Positions 17,330-26,587 of a DNA stretch of 64,000 nt are shown here, piece by piece. The notes beneath the pieces are model-generated. The model saw nothing but the letters and a program-made list of their open reading frames with translations. It was not told the origin of the DNA and made no database searches. A program made the position numbers and the translations under genes. The DNA comes from Rhodanobacteraceae bacterium (GTDB lineage: Bacteria; Pseudomonadota; Gammaproteobacteria; Xanthomonadales; Rhodanobacteraceae), in NCBI GenBank assembly GCA_030167125.1, contig CP126531.1, forward strand, positions 992,001-1,056,000, read 5' to 3'. Position 1 is the first letter of the stretch. Each line of letters starts with the position of its first letter.

Positions 17330-19153
17330 ATGAAATCGTTCCGCAGTTTGTTTCCGGTGGCCGCGATGGCCTTCACCGCGGCCGCCTTCGCGGCGAGCGC
17401 GCCGGTTCCGGGTTTTCCGCCGCCGCTGCAACCGGCGGACCTCGTGTTGCGCGACGCGACCATCGCCACGCTCGATCCGCTGCAGCCGCAAGCGCAGGCG
17501 CTGGCGATCCGCGACGGCAGGATCCTTGCAGTCGGCGGCAATGAATCGATTTCGCATTACATCGGCAAGCAGACGAAAGTGCTCGACCTGCACGGCGCGT
17601 TCGTGACGCCCGGTTTCATCGAGGGCCACGGGCACTTGATGCAGACCGGCGAGTCGCTGATGCAGATCAACGTCGGCAAGGCGCAGAACTGGGACGGCGT
17701 GGTCGCGATGGTGAAGGCCGCGGTCGCCAAGGCCAAGCCGGGCGAATGGATCGTCGGATTCGGGTGGCTGGAGAGCAAATGGAACCGCGTGCCGCAGCCG
17801 AACCTGGATGGCCTGCCGCTGCCGGCGGGTTTGAATGCCGCGTCGCCGCACAATCCGGTGCTGCTGACGACGGCGAGTTATCACGGCCTGTACGCCAACG
17901 CGCTCGCGTTGAAGTTCGCCGGCATCACCGACAAGACGCCCGATCCCGTGGGCGGCACCATCGTACGCGACGCGCAGGGCCACGCGATCGGCATGCTGAA
18001 GGACACCGCGGCGGACCCTGTGTACGCCGCGTACCAGAAATACCTCGAGCACTTGCCACCCGCGGAGCAGGCGGCGCGCCACGAGAAGGAATTGAGGCTC
18101 GCGGTGCAGAACGAGATCAGCAAGGGCATCACCAGCTTCGTCGATCAGGGTGAAGACTTCGAAACGATCGACTGGCTGAAGCAGCAGGTTGCGAAAGGCG
18201 TGGCGGACGGGAGCTTCCCGCTGCGGTTGTACGTCTATGTTGGCGTCACGGACGTCGCCAGCCTCGACAAGAACCTCGCGAAGTACAAGACCATCGGTTA
18301 CGCCGACAATCACTTCACCGTGCGCGGCGTGGGTGAGGATGTTTCCGACGGTGCGCTGGGCACGCGCAGCGCCTGGTTCCTGAAACCCTACAGTGACGCG
18401 CCGGGCATCACCGGCAAGAACGTCACGCCGATGGACGACCTCGCGCAGATCGCGCGCATCGCGGTGCGCGACGGCTTCCAGGTTGCGATCCACGCGATCG
18501 GCGACCGCGCCAACCGCGAAGTGCTGGACATGTACCAGAAAATCTTCGAGGAAGATCCGGCCGCTCATGCGTTGCGTTTCCGCATCGAGCACGCGCAGCA
18601 CCTGAATCCCGCCGACATTCCGCGCTTCGCCGGGATGGGCGTGATCGCGTCGATGCAGTCGATCCATACCTGCTCGGATGCGCCGATGGTGGTTCCGCGG
18701 ATCGGCGAGCAGCGTGCGAAGGAGGGCGCGTACGTATGGAAGAAGCTGATCGACAGCGGCGCGATCGTGCTGGACGGCACCGACACGCCGGTCGAGGACA
18801 CCAACCCCATCCCGGTGTTCTATTGCGGCGTCAACCGCGCCTACGACCACGGCAGGAAGACCTTCTTCCCGGCCGAGGCCAAGACGCCGGTGCAGGAATT
18901 GAAGTCCTACACCTGGAACAACGCCTACGCGATGTTCGAGGAACACGAACTGGGTTCGCTGACGCCCGGCAAGCTGGCCGACATCGACGTGTTTTCGGGC
19001 GATCTGCTGACGATGCCGGCCAACGACATCCTGCGCACGCGCGTGCTCTACACCATCATCGGCGGCAAGGTCGTGTACACGCGTCCGGGCGCTTCGAGGT
19101 GGCGCAAGGGCGACCTGTTCGATGCGATGCCGGAATTCGATCACGCTGAGTAG
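17330..19153 (+). CDS. Secreted YtcJ-like amidohydrolase (Amidohydro_3)
   Basis: 607 residues from the ATG at 17330, preceded by GGAGGGG. A signal peptide ([14 protein letters not shown]) suggests a periplasmic enzyme. Metal-site motifs of the amidohydrolase superfamily are present: GFIEGHGHL (HxH), DRAN after [21 protein letters not shown], and [17 protein letters not shown] with the catalytic Asp. The family covers YtcJ/AepA-like hydrolases and is distantly related to N-acyl-D-amino-acid deacylases. Lying between the receptor and dadA, it could release D-amino acids from acyl or amide precursors; this is inference. Confidence 0.75.
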   Translation: MKSFRSLFPVAAMAFTAAAFAASAPVPGFPPPLQPADLVLRDATIATLDPLQPQAQALAIRDGRILAVGGNESISHYIGKQTKVLDLHGAFVTPGFIEGHGHLMQTGESLMQINVGKAQNWDGVVAMVKAAVAKAKPGEWIVGFGWLESKWNRVPQPNLDGLPLPAGLNAASPHNPVLLTTASYHGLYANALALKFAGITDKTPDPVGGTIVRDAQGHAIGMLKDTAADPVYAAYQKYLEHLPPAEQAARHEKELRLAVQNEISKGITSFVDQGEDFETIDWLKQQVAKGVADGSFPLRLYVYVGVTDVASLDKNLAKYKTIGYADNHFTVRGVGEDVSDGALGTRSAWFLKPYSDAPGITGKNVTPMDDLAQIARIAVRDGFQVAIHAIGDRANREVLDMYQKIFEEDPAAHALRFRIEHAQHLNPADIPRFAGMGVIASMQSIHTCSDAPMVVPRIGEQRAKEGAYVWKKLIDSGAIVLDGTDTPVEDTNPIPVFYCGVNRAYDHGRKTFFPAEAKTPVQELKSYTWNNAYAMFEEHELGSLTPGKLADIDVFSGDLLTMPANDILRTRVLYTIIGGKVVYTRPGASRWRKGDLFDAMPEFDHAE

Positions 19154-19163
19154 CGCCCATCCC

Positions 19164-20480
19164 ATGCACGCAATGGTTCTCGGCAGCGGCGTCATTGGCG
19201 TAAGCAGCGCGTGGTATCTCTCGCGCGCGGGTTTCGAGGTGACCGTCGTCGATCGCGAACCCGCTCCCGCGCTGGAAACCAGCTTCGCCAACGCGGGACA
19301 GATTTCGCCCGGCTACGCGGCGCCGTGGGCCGCGCCGGGCGTGCCCCTGAAGGCGCTGAAATGGCTGTTCTCGCGCGAGGCGCCGCTGGTGATCAAGCCG
19401 GGGCTCGATCCACGCCAGTACCTCTGGCTGCTGCAGATGCTGCGCAACTGCACGGCCAGGCGCTACGCGATCAACAAGGCGCGCATGCTGCGGCTGGCGC
19501 GCTACAGCACCGAATGCCTCAATGAACTCGCGGACGAACTCGGCCTCGATTACGAAGACCGCAAGCTCGGCACGCTGCAGTTGTTCCGCACGCAAGCGCA
19601 ACTCGACGACGCCGGCAATGACATCGCCGTGCTGGAACAACACGGCGTGCCGTACGAATTGCTCGACCGTGCCGGCATCGTGAAAGTGGAACCCGCGCTG
19701 GCCGGCGTCGTCGACCAGTTCACCGGCGCGCTGCGCCTGCCCGAAGGCCAGACCGGCGACTGCGCGTTGTTCACGCACCTGCTGGCCGAGCGCGCGAAGT
19801 CGGAGGGCGTGGTGTTCCGTTTCATGTCCACGGTGGAAGAACTCGCGTGGTCGGGCGATCGCATCACCGGCGCGCGCATCGACGGCAAGCTGGAGCGCGC
19901 CGACAAGTTCGTGCTGGCGTTGGGCAGCTACACGCCGCGCCTGCTCGCGCCGCTCGGGATCAAGCTGCCGGTGTATCCGTTGAAGGGTTATTCGTTGACC
20001 GTGCCGATCACGAATCCGGCCATGGCGCCGCGGTCGACGGTGCTGGATGAAACGCACAAGATCGCCGTGACCCGTTTCGATGATCGCCTCCGCGCCGGCG
20101 GCACCGCGGGCGTGTGCGGCTACGATTTGTCGGAACCGGTGCGACGCAGGACGATGCTGGAAAACGTCGTCGCCGGCTTGTATCCGCAAGGCGGTGACTT
20201 GAAGCAGGGCGAATTCTGGGCGGGCCTGCGGCCGGCGACGCCGGACGGCACGCCGGTGATCGGCGCCACGCCTTTCAAGAACCTCTGGCTCAACACCGGC
20301 CACGGCACGCTCGGCTGGACGATGGCGTGCGGATCGGGGCGCTATCTTGCGGACTTGATGGCGGGCGCGATGCCCGAGATCAGCGGCGAAGGACTGGACA
20401 TTTCAAGGTATCGGCGGCGTCGCGAGCCGACGCCGCGTGACCGCTACGACGCCGCGCGTGGCTTCGCCGTTTCGACCTGA
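19164..20480 (+). CDS. dadA: D-amino acid dehydrogenase
   Basis: 438 residues from the ATG at 19164 ([12 protein letters not shown]), ten bases after the amidohydrolase stop; the M at 19170 is an alternative start. The FAD-binding GxGxxG is [14 protein letters not shown]. The [20 protein letters not shown] segment and the C-terminal [14 protein letters not shown] and [17 protein letters not shown] are typical of DadA. It oxidises D-alanine and other D-amino acids to 2-oxo acids, passing electrons to the respiratory chain at the inner membrane. Absence of an adjacent dadX suggests a catabolic rather than racemase-linked arrangement. It is co-transcribed under copy C of the LysR element. Confidence 0.9.
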   Translation: MHAMVLGSGVIGVSSAWYLSRAGFEVTVVDREPAPALETSFANAGQISPGYAAPWAAPGVPLKALKWLFSREAPLVIKPGLDPRQYLWLLQMLRNCTARRYAINKARMLRLARYSTECLNELADELGLDYEDRKLGTLQLFRTQAQLDDAGNDIAVLEQHGVPYELLDRAGIVKVEPALAGVVDQFTGALRLPEGQTGDCALFTHLLAERAKSEGVVFRFMSTVEELAWSGDRITGARIDGKLERADKFVLALGSYTPRLLAPLGIKLPVYPLKGYSLTVPITNPAMAPRSTVLDETHKIAVTRFDDRLRAGGTAGVCGYDLSEPVRRRTMLENVVAGLYPQGGDLKQGEFWAGLRPATPDGTPVIGATPFKNLWLNTGHGTLGWTMACGSGRYLADLMAGAMPEISGEGLDISRYRRRREPTPRDRYDAARGFAVST

Positions 20481-20489
20481 TCCACGCGA

Positions 20490-21248
20490 TCACTTTTCCG
20501 TATCGCCGCGCTCGATCTTGCCGACGAGGTTGTAGAGGATCTTCATGTCCTCGGCGTCCAGCGTGTCGCCGCCCATGCCGCGGAAGTGATTGTGAAACGC
20601 GCGCACCGTGCCGTTCGGATCGTCCAGCGAATAGCCGACGACCGACAACGCCGTCCACGGATTGAAGCCCGGCGGCGGCACGAGGCGTTCGAAACCCGGA
20701 TCGGGCCACAGGCCGAAACCGTGCGCGGCCAGCGTCGCCCACGGGAACAGCGGACCCGGATCATCCTTGCGCGATGGCGCCATGTCCTCGTGGCCGATGA
20801 TCTGCGCGCGCGAGATATGCCAGCGAGCGGTGACATCGGTGAGCAGGCGCAGCAAGCTATCGATCTGCGCAGGCGGGAAGGGCACGTGGCCGTTGTTGTC
20901 GATCTCGATGCCGATCGACGCCGAGTTCACGTCGGTAATGGTGCCCCAGCGCCCGCCGCCCGCGTGCCACGCGCGATCGACGTCGCTGACCAGCTGGTAG
21001 ATGTGGCCGTCGCGGCCGATCAGGTAATTCGCGCTGACCGGGCCGCCGCTGTTGGCGGTGCGCAGCGTGTCCAGCGCCTGCTGCGCGGAATCCTCGTTAG
21101 TGAAGTGCAGCACGATCAACTGCGGCTTGCGGATGTCGTAGTTCTTCGAGGGCACCCACGTGGCGATGGGGTTGCGCGGAGGCAGCGGTGCGCAGGCGGC
21201 CAACATTCCCAATACCAGACAGGTCAGCAAGGGGCGAGAGACACGCAA
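20490..21248 (-). CDS. AmpD/AmiD-like N-acetylmuramoyl-L-alanine amidase lipoprotein
   Basis: About 252 residues. No ATG fits; a TTG at 21248 (MRVSRPLLTCLVLGMLAAC) gives a lipoprotein signal with lipobox LAAC, so this start is preferred over the longer open frame, which runs into a repeat and the neighbouring gene. The Amidase_2 zinc ligands are seen: LHFTNEDSA (first His) and GHEDMAPSRKDDPGPLFPW (second His, catalytic Lys/Asp region). A short PGB-like C-terminal domain follows. AmiD in E. coli is an outer-membrane lipoprotein that removes stem peptides from muramic acid. It is convergent with dadA. Confidence 0.8.
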   Translation of the reverse strand: MRVSRPLLTCLVLGMLAACAPLPPRNPIATWVPSKNYDIRKPQLIVLHFTNEDSAQQALDTLRTANSGGPVSANYLIGRDGHIYQLVSDVDRAWHAGGGRWGTITDVNSASIGIEIDNNGHVPFPPAQIDSLLRLLTDVTARWHISRAQIIGHEDMAPSRKDDPGPLFPWATLAAHGFGLWPDPGFERLVPPPGFNPWTALSVVGYSLDDPNGTVRAFHNHFRGMGGDTLDAEDMKILYNLVGKIERGDTEK

Positions 21249-21275
21249 CGCGCACTCAAAAACGGTTTCAATTTT

Positions 21276-21367
21276 CCGTTCGCCCTGAGCGTAGCGCCGA
21301 AGGCGCGAAGTCGAAGGGTGTGTTTCGACTTCGCGGAGCTTCGCTCCGCTACGCTCAACACGAACGG
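21276..21367. repeat. Palindromic intergenic repeat, second family
   Basis: Outer arms CCGTTCG / CGAACGG enclose GCCCTGAGCGTAGCGCCGAA and its near-complement (TCGCTCCGCTACGCTCAACA), with an inner GAAGTCGAAGG / TTTCGACTTC pair. It lies directly upstream of the amidase start and may contain its promoter or have replaced it. Confidence 0.8.
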
Positions 21368-21391
21368 TTTCGATACGACGCGGATTCCCAG

Positions 21392-23008
21392 TCATTCCGA
21401 AACTACTCCGGCTTCTCGCAGCCGCTCGCGCAACCGATCCAGCTTGTCGCCGTACAACGTGCTGCGGGCGGTGTCGCGGCGGATCGGCTGACGTACCTGC
21501 GCCGCGCTGGGCAGGCTCTGCACGGTGCGTGCGGTCTTGTGGAAATCGATGCAGGCGGGATCGAAGGGCAGGCCGCAGAAATCCAGCATACGGCGCACCT
21601 CGGCTTCCGGATCGGCGACCAGCGTTTCGTATTGCAGGTCCATCACGCGGTCCGGATATTTCTTCAGCCAGAAGCGCGTGAGCCGCAGGAAGTCGATGCA
21701 GTAGTCGGCCAGCTCGTCCATGCTGCAGGCGAAACCGCTGTTTTCGCTGAAGCACTGGCGGAAGCAGCCGAGGCAGGTTTCGACCGGATCGCGCCGCACG
21801 ATGATCGCGCGCGATGCCGGCATCATCGCCAATGACGCGCCGACCAGGTACCAGGTGACCAGACTCTTGTCCGTGAAACGCGGCTTGCTCATCCGCCAGC
21901 GTGCGGTGCGCGCGAGATATTCGCGACCCATCCGCTGCCAATCTTCCGCGCCGGCATCGGGCACCCACAGCGGAAACGCGGATTGCCGGCGCGCAGTTTC
22001 CTCATCAATGACGTGAGTCATGTCCTTGATTTCGTTCGCGCCCTCGACCTCCGGATGCGAAGCGAGGATCTGCTCGACCAGGGTCGAACCGGAGCGCGGG
22101 ATGCTGACGATCAGGATGGCTTCGTGGCCGAACTCGGGATCGATCGGCGCGGGCAGCTCGTTCTCGAACACGCGCAGGATCGCATCGACGCGCCTGCGTT
22201 CGCCCGCGGCATCCCACTTCACGCGCTGGCGGCGCGAAGCGTTGGCACGCGCGAACACCTCGTACGCCTGCGCGTGTTCGCCCTGGTTTTCCAGCGCCTT
22301 CGCATAACTGAAAGCCAGCAACTCGTAATCGCGCCCCACCAGGCCGGGACGTGCCAACGCCTGCTGCATGCGTGCCGCGTCGGCGGCGTCGAAGCGCACC
22401 GTGTTGAGGTTCGACAGACCGAACCAGCCTTCGGCGTTGCCCGGATCGCGGCGCACCACTTCGCGATAGCCCGCGACCGCTGCGCTGATCTGGCCGAGGC
22501 TGGCCTGCACGCGCGCGAGCGACAAGCGCGCGGGGATGTGCGAGGGGTTGAGTTGCACTGCACGTTGCAACGCCTCGATCGAGTCGTGCGATCGTGCGTG
22601 TCGGCCCAGCGCCTCGCCGAAGTTGAACCACGCAGACGCGGAATCGGGCGCCAGCGTGCAGGCCTGGCGGAAATGCACGAGCGCCTGTTCGGGCTGGTTC
22701 TGCTCGAACAACGCGATGCCGAGCCCGACGTGCAATTCGTCGTCGTCAGGAAAAATCGCCAGCAGCTTCCGGAAACAATCGATCGCCTTGGCGTGATGGC
22801 CACGGCGCTGCGCCACCATGCCCAGCAACCGGACCGCGTCGGGATGCTCTGGAGCCAGCGCCAGCACGCTGATGAGCGATCGTTCGGCGGCCTCGTATTG
22901 CCGTTGTTCCCATTCCTTGCGCGCACGGGCCAGGAAACGTGCGGCCGTTCGTGAGAGCGGCCGCTGCAAGGGGTCTTGCACCGAGGGCGACATCGAAAGC
23001 GCGTTCAC
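21392..23008 (-). CDS. TPR-containing sulfotransferase family protein
   Basis: 538 residues from a GTG at 23008; an ATG at 22993 is almost equally possible. Residues 25-240 contain five or six TPR units (FNFGEALGRHARSHDSIEAL is one). Residues 290-520 are a sulfotransferase-3-like domain with the PAPS 5'-phosphosulfate loop VSIPRSGSTLVEQIL and RDPVETCLGCF. Such proteins often sit next to TonB receptors in Xanthomonadales and are presumed to sulfate tyrosine or sugar groups. No substrate can be named. It follows the Oar-like receptor gene but beyond a strong terminator. Confidence 0.8.
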   Translation of the reverse strand: MNALSMSPSVQDPLQRPLSRTAARFLARARKEWEQRQYEAAERSLISVLALAPEHPDAVRLLGMVAQRRGHHAKAIDCFRKLLAIFPDDDELHVGLGIALFEQNQPEQALVHFRQACTLAPDSASAWFNFGEALGRHARSHDSIEALQRAVQLNPSHIPARLSLARVQASLGQISAAVAGYREVVRRDPGNAEGWFGLSNLNTVRFDAADAARMQQALARPGLVGRDYELLAFSYAKALENQGEHAQAYEVFARANASRRQRVKWDAAGERRRVDAILRVFENELPAPIDPEFGHEAILIVSIPRSGSTLVEQILASHPEVEGANEIKDMTHVIDEETARRQSAFPLWVPDAGAEDWQRMGREYLARTARWRMSKPRFTDKSLVTWYLVGASLAMMPASRAIIVRRDPVETCLGCFRQCFSENSGFACSMDELADYCIDFLRLTRFWLKKYPDRVMDLQYETLVADPEAEVRRMLDFCGLPFDPACIDFHKTARTVQSLPSAAQVRQPIRRDTARSTLYGDKLDRLRERLREAGVVSE

Positions 23009-23062
23009 TTCATCATCGACGATGGATCAATACTAAAGGCTGGAGCGGCGAATCGCAGGGCT

Positions 23063-23090
23063 AAAAAAAACGCCGGGCTCGCGCCCGGCG
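23063..23090 (-). terminator. Rho-independent terminator of the Oar-like receptor gene
   Basis: On the minus strand a perfect GC hairpin (CGCCGGGC / GCCCGGCG at 23071-23090) is followed by eight T residues (23063-23070). It lies 21 bases after the receptor stop. Confidence 0.9.
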
Positions 23091-23111
23091 GGGGAGAGTG
23101 AGTAGGGAGAC

Positions 23112-26100
23112 TCAGAAATCGTACGAAACCGAGAACCTGGCGTAGCGCGGCGATCGCGTGTCCTGGACGCGTCCGTAGTCTTCGTTCGGGCTGCTGGTGG
23201 TTCCGAAGAAGTCGTTGTAGAACACCGGTGTCTGTTCGTTGAAGACATTGAATATGGCGAAATTGAAGTCGAGCTTGTGGTCGGCCCACTTCGGTTTGTA
23301 ATCCACGTTGAGGCTCAACTGATGGGTCCACGGCAAGCGGCCGATCGAACCCGGCGGCACGGGCACGCCGCCGCACCAGTAATAGGTGCCCGAACCCGCC
23401 TGCTGATCCGGCCCGTAATGGCCGCGACACAGGCGCGGTGTGCCCGATGCGATATACAGGTTGCCGCCGATGGTCCAGTCCTTGTTGATCGCATACGCGC
23501 CATAGATCTTGAACGTGTTGCGGCGATCGTTGGGCAGGAAGCCGTACGAGTTGTCCATTCGCAACGGGAAGTCCCACGCGGTCGTGATCGATTCGTACGA
23601 GCCGCTCTGCTGCGAGTAGGTGCTGACCGGGCCTTCCGTATTGCCGATAGTCTGGGCCCACACGTAGTCGAACTTGGCGAACCACTTGCCGTCCCACTCG
23701 TGCGAAAGCGAAAGATCCAGCGAGTAGTACTTGCGGGTCGGCCCGCGCGGGAACTGCTGGTCCGCAGCCGTGAGGGTCACCGGAACCAGGCTGCCGTCCG
23801 GCGCCTTCATCAGGATGTTCTGCGTCACCCCCGGGTTGATCAGGACCAGGCTTTGCGCAAAATCCGGGCAATTCTGCGTGGTCATCCAGGCATAGCCCTG
23901 CGCGCGGCCGGCGGCACATTCGATCTGCTCGTCATCGAAATCGTCGATGATGCGGCTCATCTTCTGGTAGGTGGCGGTGGCGCCGAACACCCAGTTCGTG
24001 CCCAGCATGTTGAACTGTTGCTGCATGCCCAGCACGTAGTTGTCGGAGAACTCGTTCTTGATGTTCTGCGATGCGGAAATGCGCGGGTCCTTCGCCTGGC
24101 CGTATTCGCTGTCGATCGAGACGCCGTGCGGGGGCGCCGGATTCTGCGGTATCGCGGTGAGTCCGGTCGGCTCACCCGTTTCCGGATCGATGCCGGTGTA
24201 CGTGTAGTACACGCCCGCGTTCGTCACGGGCGCGGCAATCGACAGCGCCACCTGCGTCGGCAGTGCCAGGAAGTAGCGTCCCGCGTTGCCGAATACCTTC
24301 AGGGTGGAATCGCCGTGCACGTCCCAGCTGAAGCCCAGGCGCGGTGCCCATTGGGGCTTGGTTGCGCGGATGTAAGGCTCGCCCGACGCGTCGTAGTTGA
24401 CGAACGAATCGTCGCGCAGGCCCAGGTTCAGCAGCAGATTGGGCGTGACCTGCCAGTTGTCCATCACATACGCGGCATGCTGGGCGACGCGCATCGAGGC
24501 AGTACTGATATCGACGTGCTGCTGCACGTAGTAACAGGTACCGTTGTAGCACTGGGTCGACGGGCCAACGTACGGCGGGGCGTTTGGATCGCTGTTCATG
24601 ATCGGCGCGCCGGGATCGCTCTTGCCGTAAATCCACTGGTAACCCGGTCCGGTATTGACGGAACCGTCGAGAAGATCCCAGGAGTTGATGTTGTCGATGC
24701 CGACCTGGAAGTCGTGCGTGTCCCATTTGTAGTCGAGACTCACCCGGTAGTTCATCACCGATTCGCTGTGCCCGGGAAAGGCGACCGTCGAGCTGGGTTG
24801 CGCGTTGCCATAGCCGCCCGGCGGCACGAGCCGGGGATCCTGGAACGAAGTGTTTGCAATGTACGGCAGCGGTGATTCGACGGGAAGCTGCGTGTAGTAC
24901 TCGCCGTGCACCTTGCCCAGCATCGCGTTGAGGGTCAGGTTGTCGGTGATGTAGGACGTGTAGTTGGCCACCCACATCCTGAAAGCCGTCTTGTTGATCT
25001 GGTCCTGGCCCTCGAAATTGCCGGGTTTCAAGGTGTCATAGTCGAAATCGTAAAGATCGCCCCACACCTTGTGCTCGTTCTGCAACCCGGTCACGGTAAG
25101 GATGTTGCTGTCGTTGATGTTCCAGTCCAGCTTCGCGTACAGCTTCGGGTCGTGGACGGTGAAGTTTTCCCTCAGGGGTGTGCCGCCGAACTCGCCGGTC
25201 GTCTTGTAGCTGCTGTTGTCCTGCTCCGCGCCCACGAAGAAGAACAACTTGTCCTTGATGATCGGGCCGCTGGCATAGGCGTCGTAGATCGTCTCGCTGC
25301 TGCTGTTGTCCTTGCGGTACACGGCGATGTCCCCGGGCATGTAACCGGGTTCATCCGTCACCAGGGGATTGTTGAAGTAGTAGTTGACCGGATCCGAGCG
25401 CCAGCTCGCCGGCTGCCACGAGGCGCGCGCGCCGAAGTGCCACTCGTTGGAGCCGCTCTTGCCGATCTGGTTGATCACGCCGCCGATCGAGCGGCCGTAG
25501 CGCGCGTCGTAGCCGCTGATGAACGTCTGCTGCTGTTCGATGGCGCCGTAGGGCAAGGTAATGCCGCCCTGGTTGTTGAGCATCTCGGTGGTGTTCATGC
25601 CGTCGACGTAATACGCGTTCTCCGCCGTCGAGGCGCCGCCGAACACATTGATGGGCGTGCCCAGCGGGCCACCGACCAGTTCCGGCGAACCCATGCCGAC
25701 GCCGGGCGCCAGCATCGCGATGTCTTCGGCGGTGCGCTGCAGCGGCAACTGCTGCAACTGCTTCGACGTGATCGTGGTGACCTGGTTGGTCGTTGTCACG
25801 TCGATGGCGGGAATCCGGTTGGCGGTGACGTTGACGGCGCCGAGTGTCTGCACCGCGTTCGCCGATCCCGCGAAATCGACCGCCACCGCGCCGGCCGCCA
25901 CCGGGCTGACGCCGCTGCGGCTCTGCACGACCTTGCCGTCCTGCAGCAGCGACACCGTGTAGGTGCCGACGGGCAGGGTGATCGAATATTTTCCGGATGG
26001 CCCGACCGTGATGGTGCGGTTGAAACCCGCGCCACCGACGATCTGGATGGTCTCGCCCGGCGCCACGGGGACCGTGCCGTAGATCGTGCCGTTGACCGCC

Positions 26101-26213
26101 TGGCCCCAGGCCGCGGCGGTGATGCCGAGTGCAGCCGAACCGATCGCGATGGCGAGCGCCTTGCGCCGGAAAAGGTTGTTGCGGCGCGACGCGCGCCGGG
26201 ACTTGCTCTTCAT
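23112..26213 (-). CDS. Oar-like TonB-dependent receptor with N-terminal carboxypeptidase-regulatory-like domain
   Basis: 1033 residues. The ATG at 26213 (MKSKSRRASRRNNL) is taken; the longer ORF adds 18 residues without a site. A basic n-region and hydrophobic core end at AAAWGQA. Residues 40-110 are a beta-sandwich (GTIYGTVPVAPGETIQIVGG, then TYTVSLLQDGKVV), then a TonB plug (TTITSKQLQQLPLQ, YYVDGMNTTEML) and a long barrel ending RFSVSYDF. These receptors import peptides or proteins in Xanthomonadales and Myxococcus. Copy D of the LysR-box element lies 200 bp upstream, shared with the divergent permease operon. Confidence 0.85.
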   Translation of the reverse strand: MKSKSRRASRRNNLFRRKALAIAIGSAALGITAAAWGQAVNGTIYGTVPVAPGETIQIVGGAGFNRTITVGPSGKYSITLPVGTYTVSLLQDGKVVQSRSGVSPVAAGAVAVDFAGSANAVQTLGAVNVTANRIPAIDVTTTNQVTTITSKQLQQLPLQRTAEDIAMLAPGVGMGSPELVGGPLGTPINVFGGASTAENAYYVDGMNTTEMLNNQGGITLPYGAIEQQQTFISGYDARYGRSIGGVINQIGKSGSNEWHFGARASWQPASWRSDPVNYYFNNPLVTDEPGYMPGDIAVYRKDNSSSETIYDAYASGPIIKDKLFFFVGAEQDNSSYKTTGEFGGTPLRENFTVHDPKLYAKLDWNINDSNILTVTGLQNEHKVWGDLYDFDYDTLKPGNFEGQDQINKTAFRMWVANYTSYITDNLTLNAMLGKVHGEYYTQLPVESPLPYIANTSFQDPRLVPPGGYGNAQPSSTVAFPGHSESVMNYRVSLDYKWDTHDFQVGIDNINSWDLLDGSVNTGPGYQWIYGKSDPGAPIMNSDPNAPPYVGPSTQCYNGTCYYVQQHVDISTASMRVAQHAAYVMDNWQVTPNLLLNLGLRDDSFVNYDASGEPYIRATKPQWAPRLGFSWDVHGDSTLKVFGNAGRYFLALPTQVALSIAAPVTNAGVYYTYTGIDPETGEPTGLTAIPQNPAPPHGVSIDSEYGQAKDPRISASQNIKNEFSDNYVLGMQQQFNMLGTNWVFGATATYQKMSRIIDDFDDEQIECAAGRAQGYAWMTTQNCPDFAQSLVLINPGVTQNILMKAPDGSLVPVTLTAADQQFPRGPTRKYYSLDLSLSHEWDGKWFAKFDYVWAQTIGNTEGPVSTYSQQSGSYESITTAWDFPLRMDNSYGFLPNDRRNTFKIYGAYAINKDWTIGGNLYIASGTPRLCRGHYGPDQQAGSGTYYWCGGVPVPPGSIGRLPWTHQLSLNVDYKPKWADHKLDFNFAIFNVFNEQTPVFYNDFFGTTSSPNEDYGRVQDTRSPRYARFSVSYDF

Positions 26214-26587
26214 GTTACCCACTCCGCATTGGTGAGACACCGGTGTGCCTTGCCGTGGTGCGGCCACTGACGTTGCGGCATCGCAAAGTGTGCGACGTGC
26301 GAACGTGGGCCCCTCCAGACGCCAGCTTTTCGCATGAATCGAAGTTCGCAGCCGTTGCGGACGGGCCGCATTCCGGCATGCCGTCGAGCATACTCATGGG
26401 CCCGCAAACACCACCAATGAAAAGACGGGCACCCGGCATAGCTGGGGGTTATGGTCTGGGCTGCGGCGCGTGGCGATGAACGCACGCAAGACGCGCCATC
26501 CGTCGCGTTTCCGCGCCGCGGGTTTGCGAAAGCGGCTGCGACAGGAACCTTCAACAGCGTCGCGATGAACCTGTACGATCGGCGGTC
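26214..26587. other. Divergent promoter region, Oar-like receptor / permease
   Basis: 374 bases without a gene. It contains copy D of the 40-bp LysR-box element (26414-26453). The remaining sequence shows a fairly diverse, partly AT-rich leader for the receptor (26214-26410) and a short leader for the permease (26454-26587) with no clear sigma-70 hexamers that I can assign confidently. Confidence 0.55.
26414..26453 (-). promoter_or_regulatory. 40-bp LysR-type operator/promoter element, copy D (Oar-like receptor / permease)
   Basis: The plus strand starts CCAATGAAAAGACGGG and ends with the dyad CATAGC-TGGGG-GTTATG (26437-26453), a T-N11-A box. On the minus strand TTGGTG follows as the -35-like hexamer, with TATGCT 19 bases further as a possible -10. 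It lies 200 bp before the receptor ATG and 134 bp before the permease ATG, so it could control both directions. Confidence 0.75.

Noticed and set aside
14632..17541. Minus-strand ORF of 969 codons opposite the TonB receptor
   Set aside because: It mirrors the codon structure of the receptor, has no ribosome site and shows the Arg/Ala/Val-rich composition of antisense frames in GC-rich DNA.
20490..21968. Full 492-codon reading of the amidase frame
   Set aside because: The extra N-terminal part runs through a palindromic repeat and into the sulfotransferase gene; the TTG at 21248 gives a clean lipoprotein signal.
11244..26453. The four 40-bp elements as ordinary REP repeats
   Set aside because: Orientation and position relative to start codons are constant, and they contain a LysR dyad at a fixed distance from a -35-like hexamer; the true REP families in the window (1.6, 5.6, 6.45, 42.8 kb) are different.
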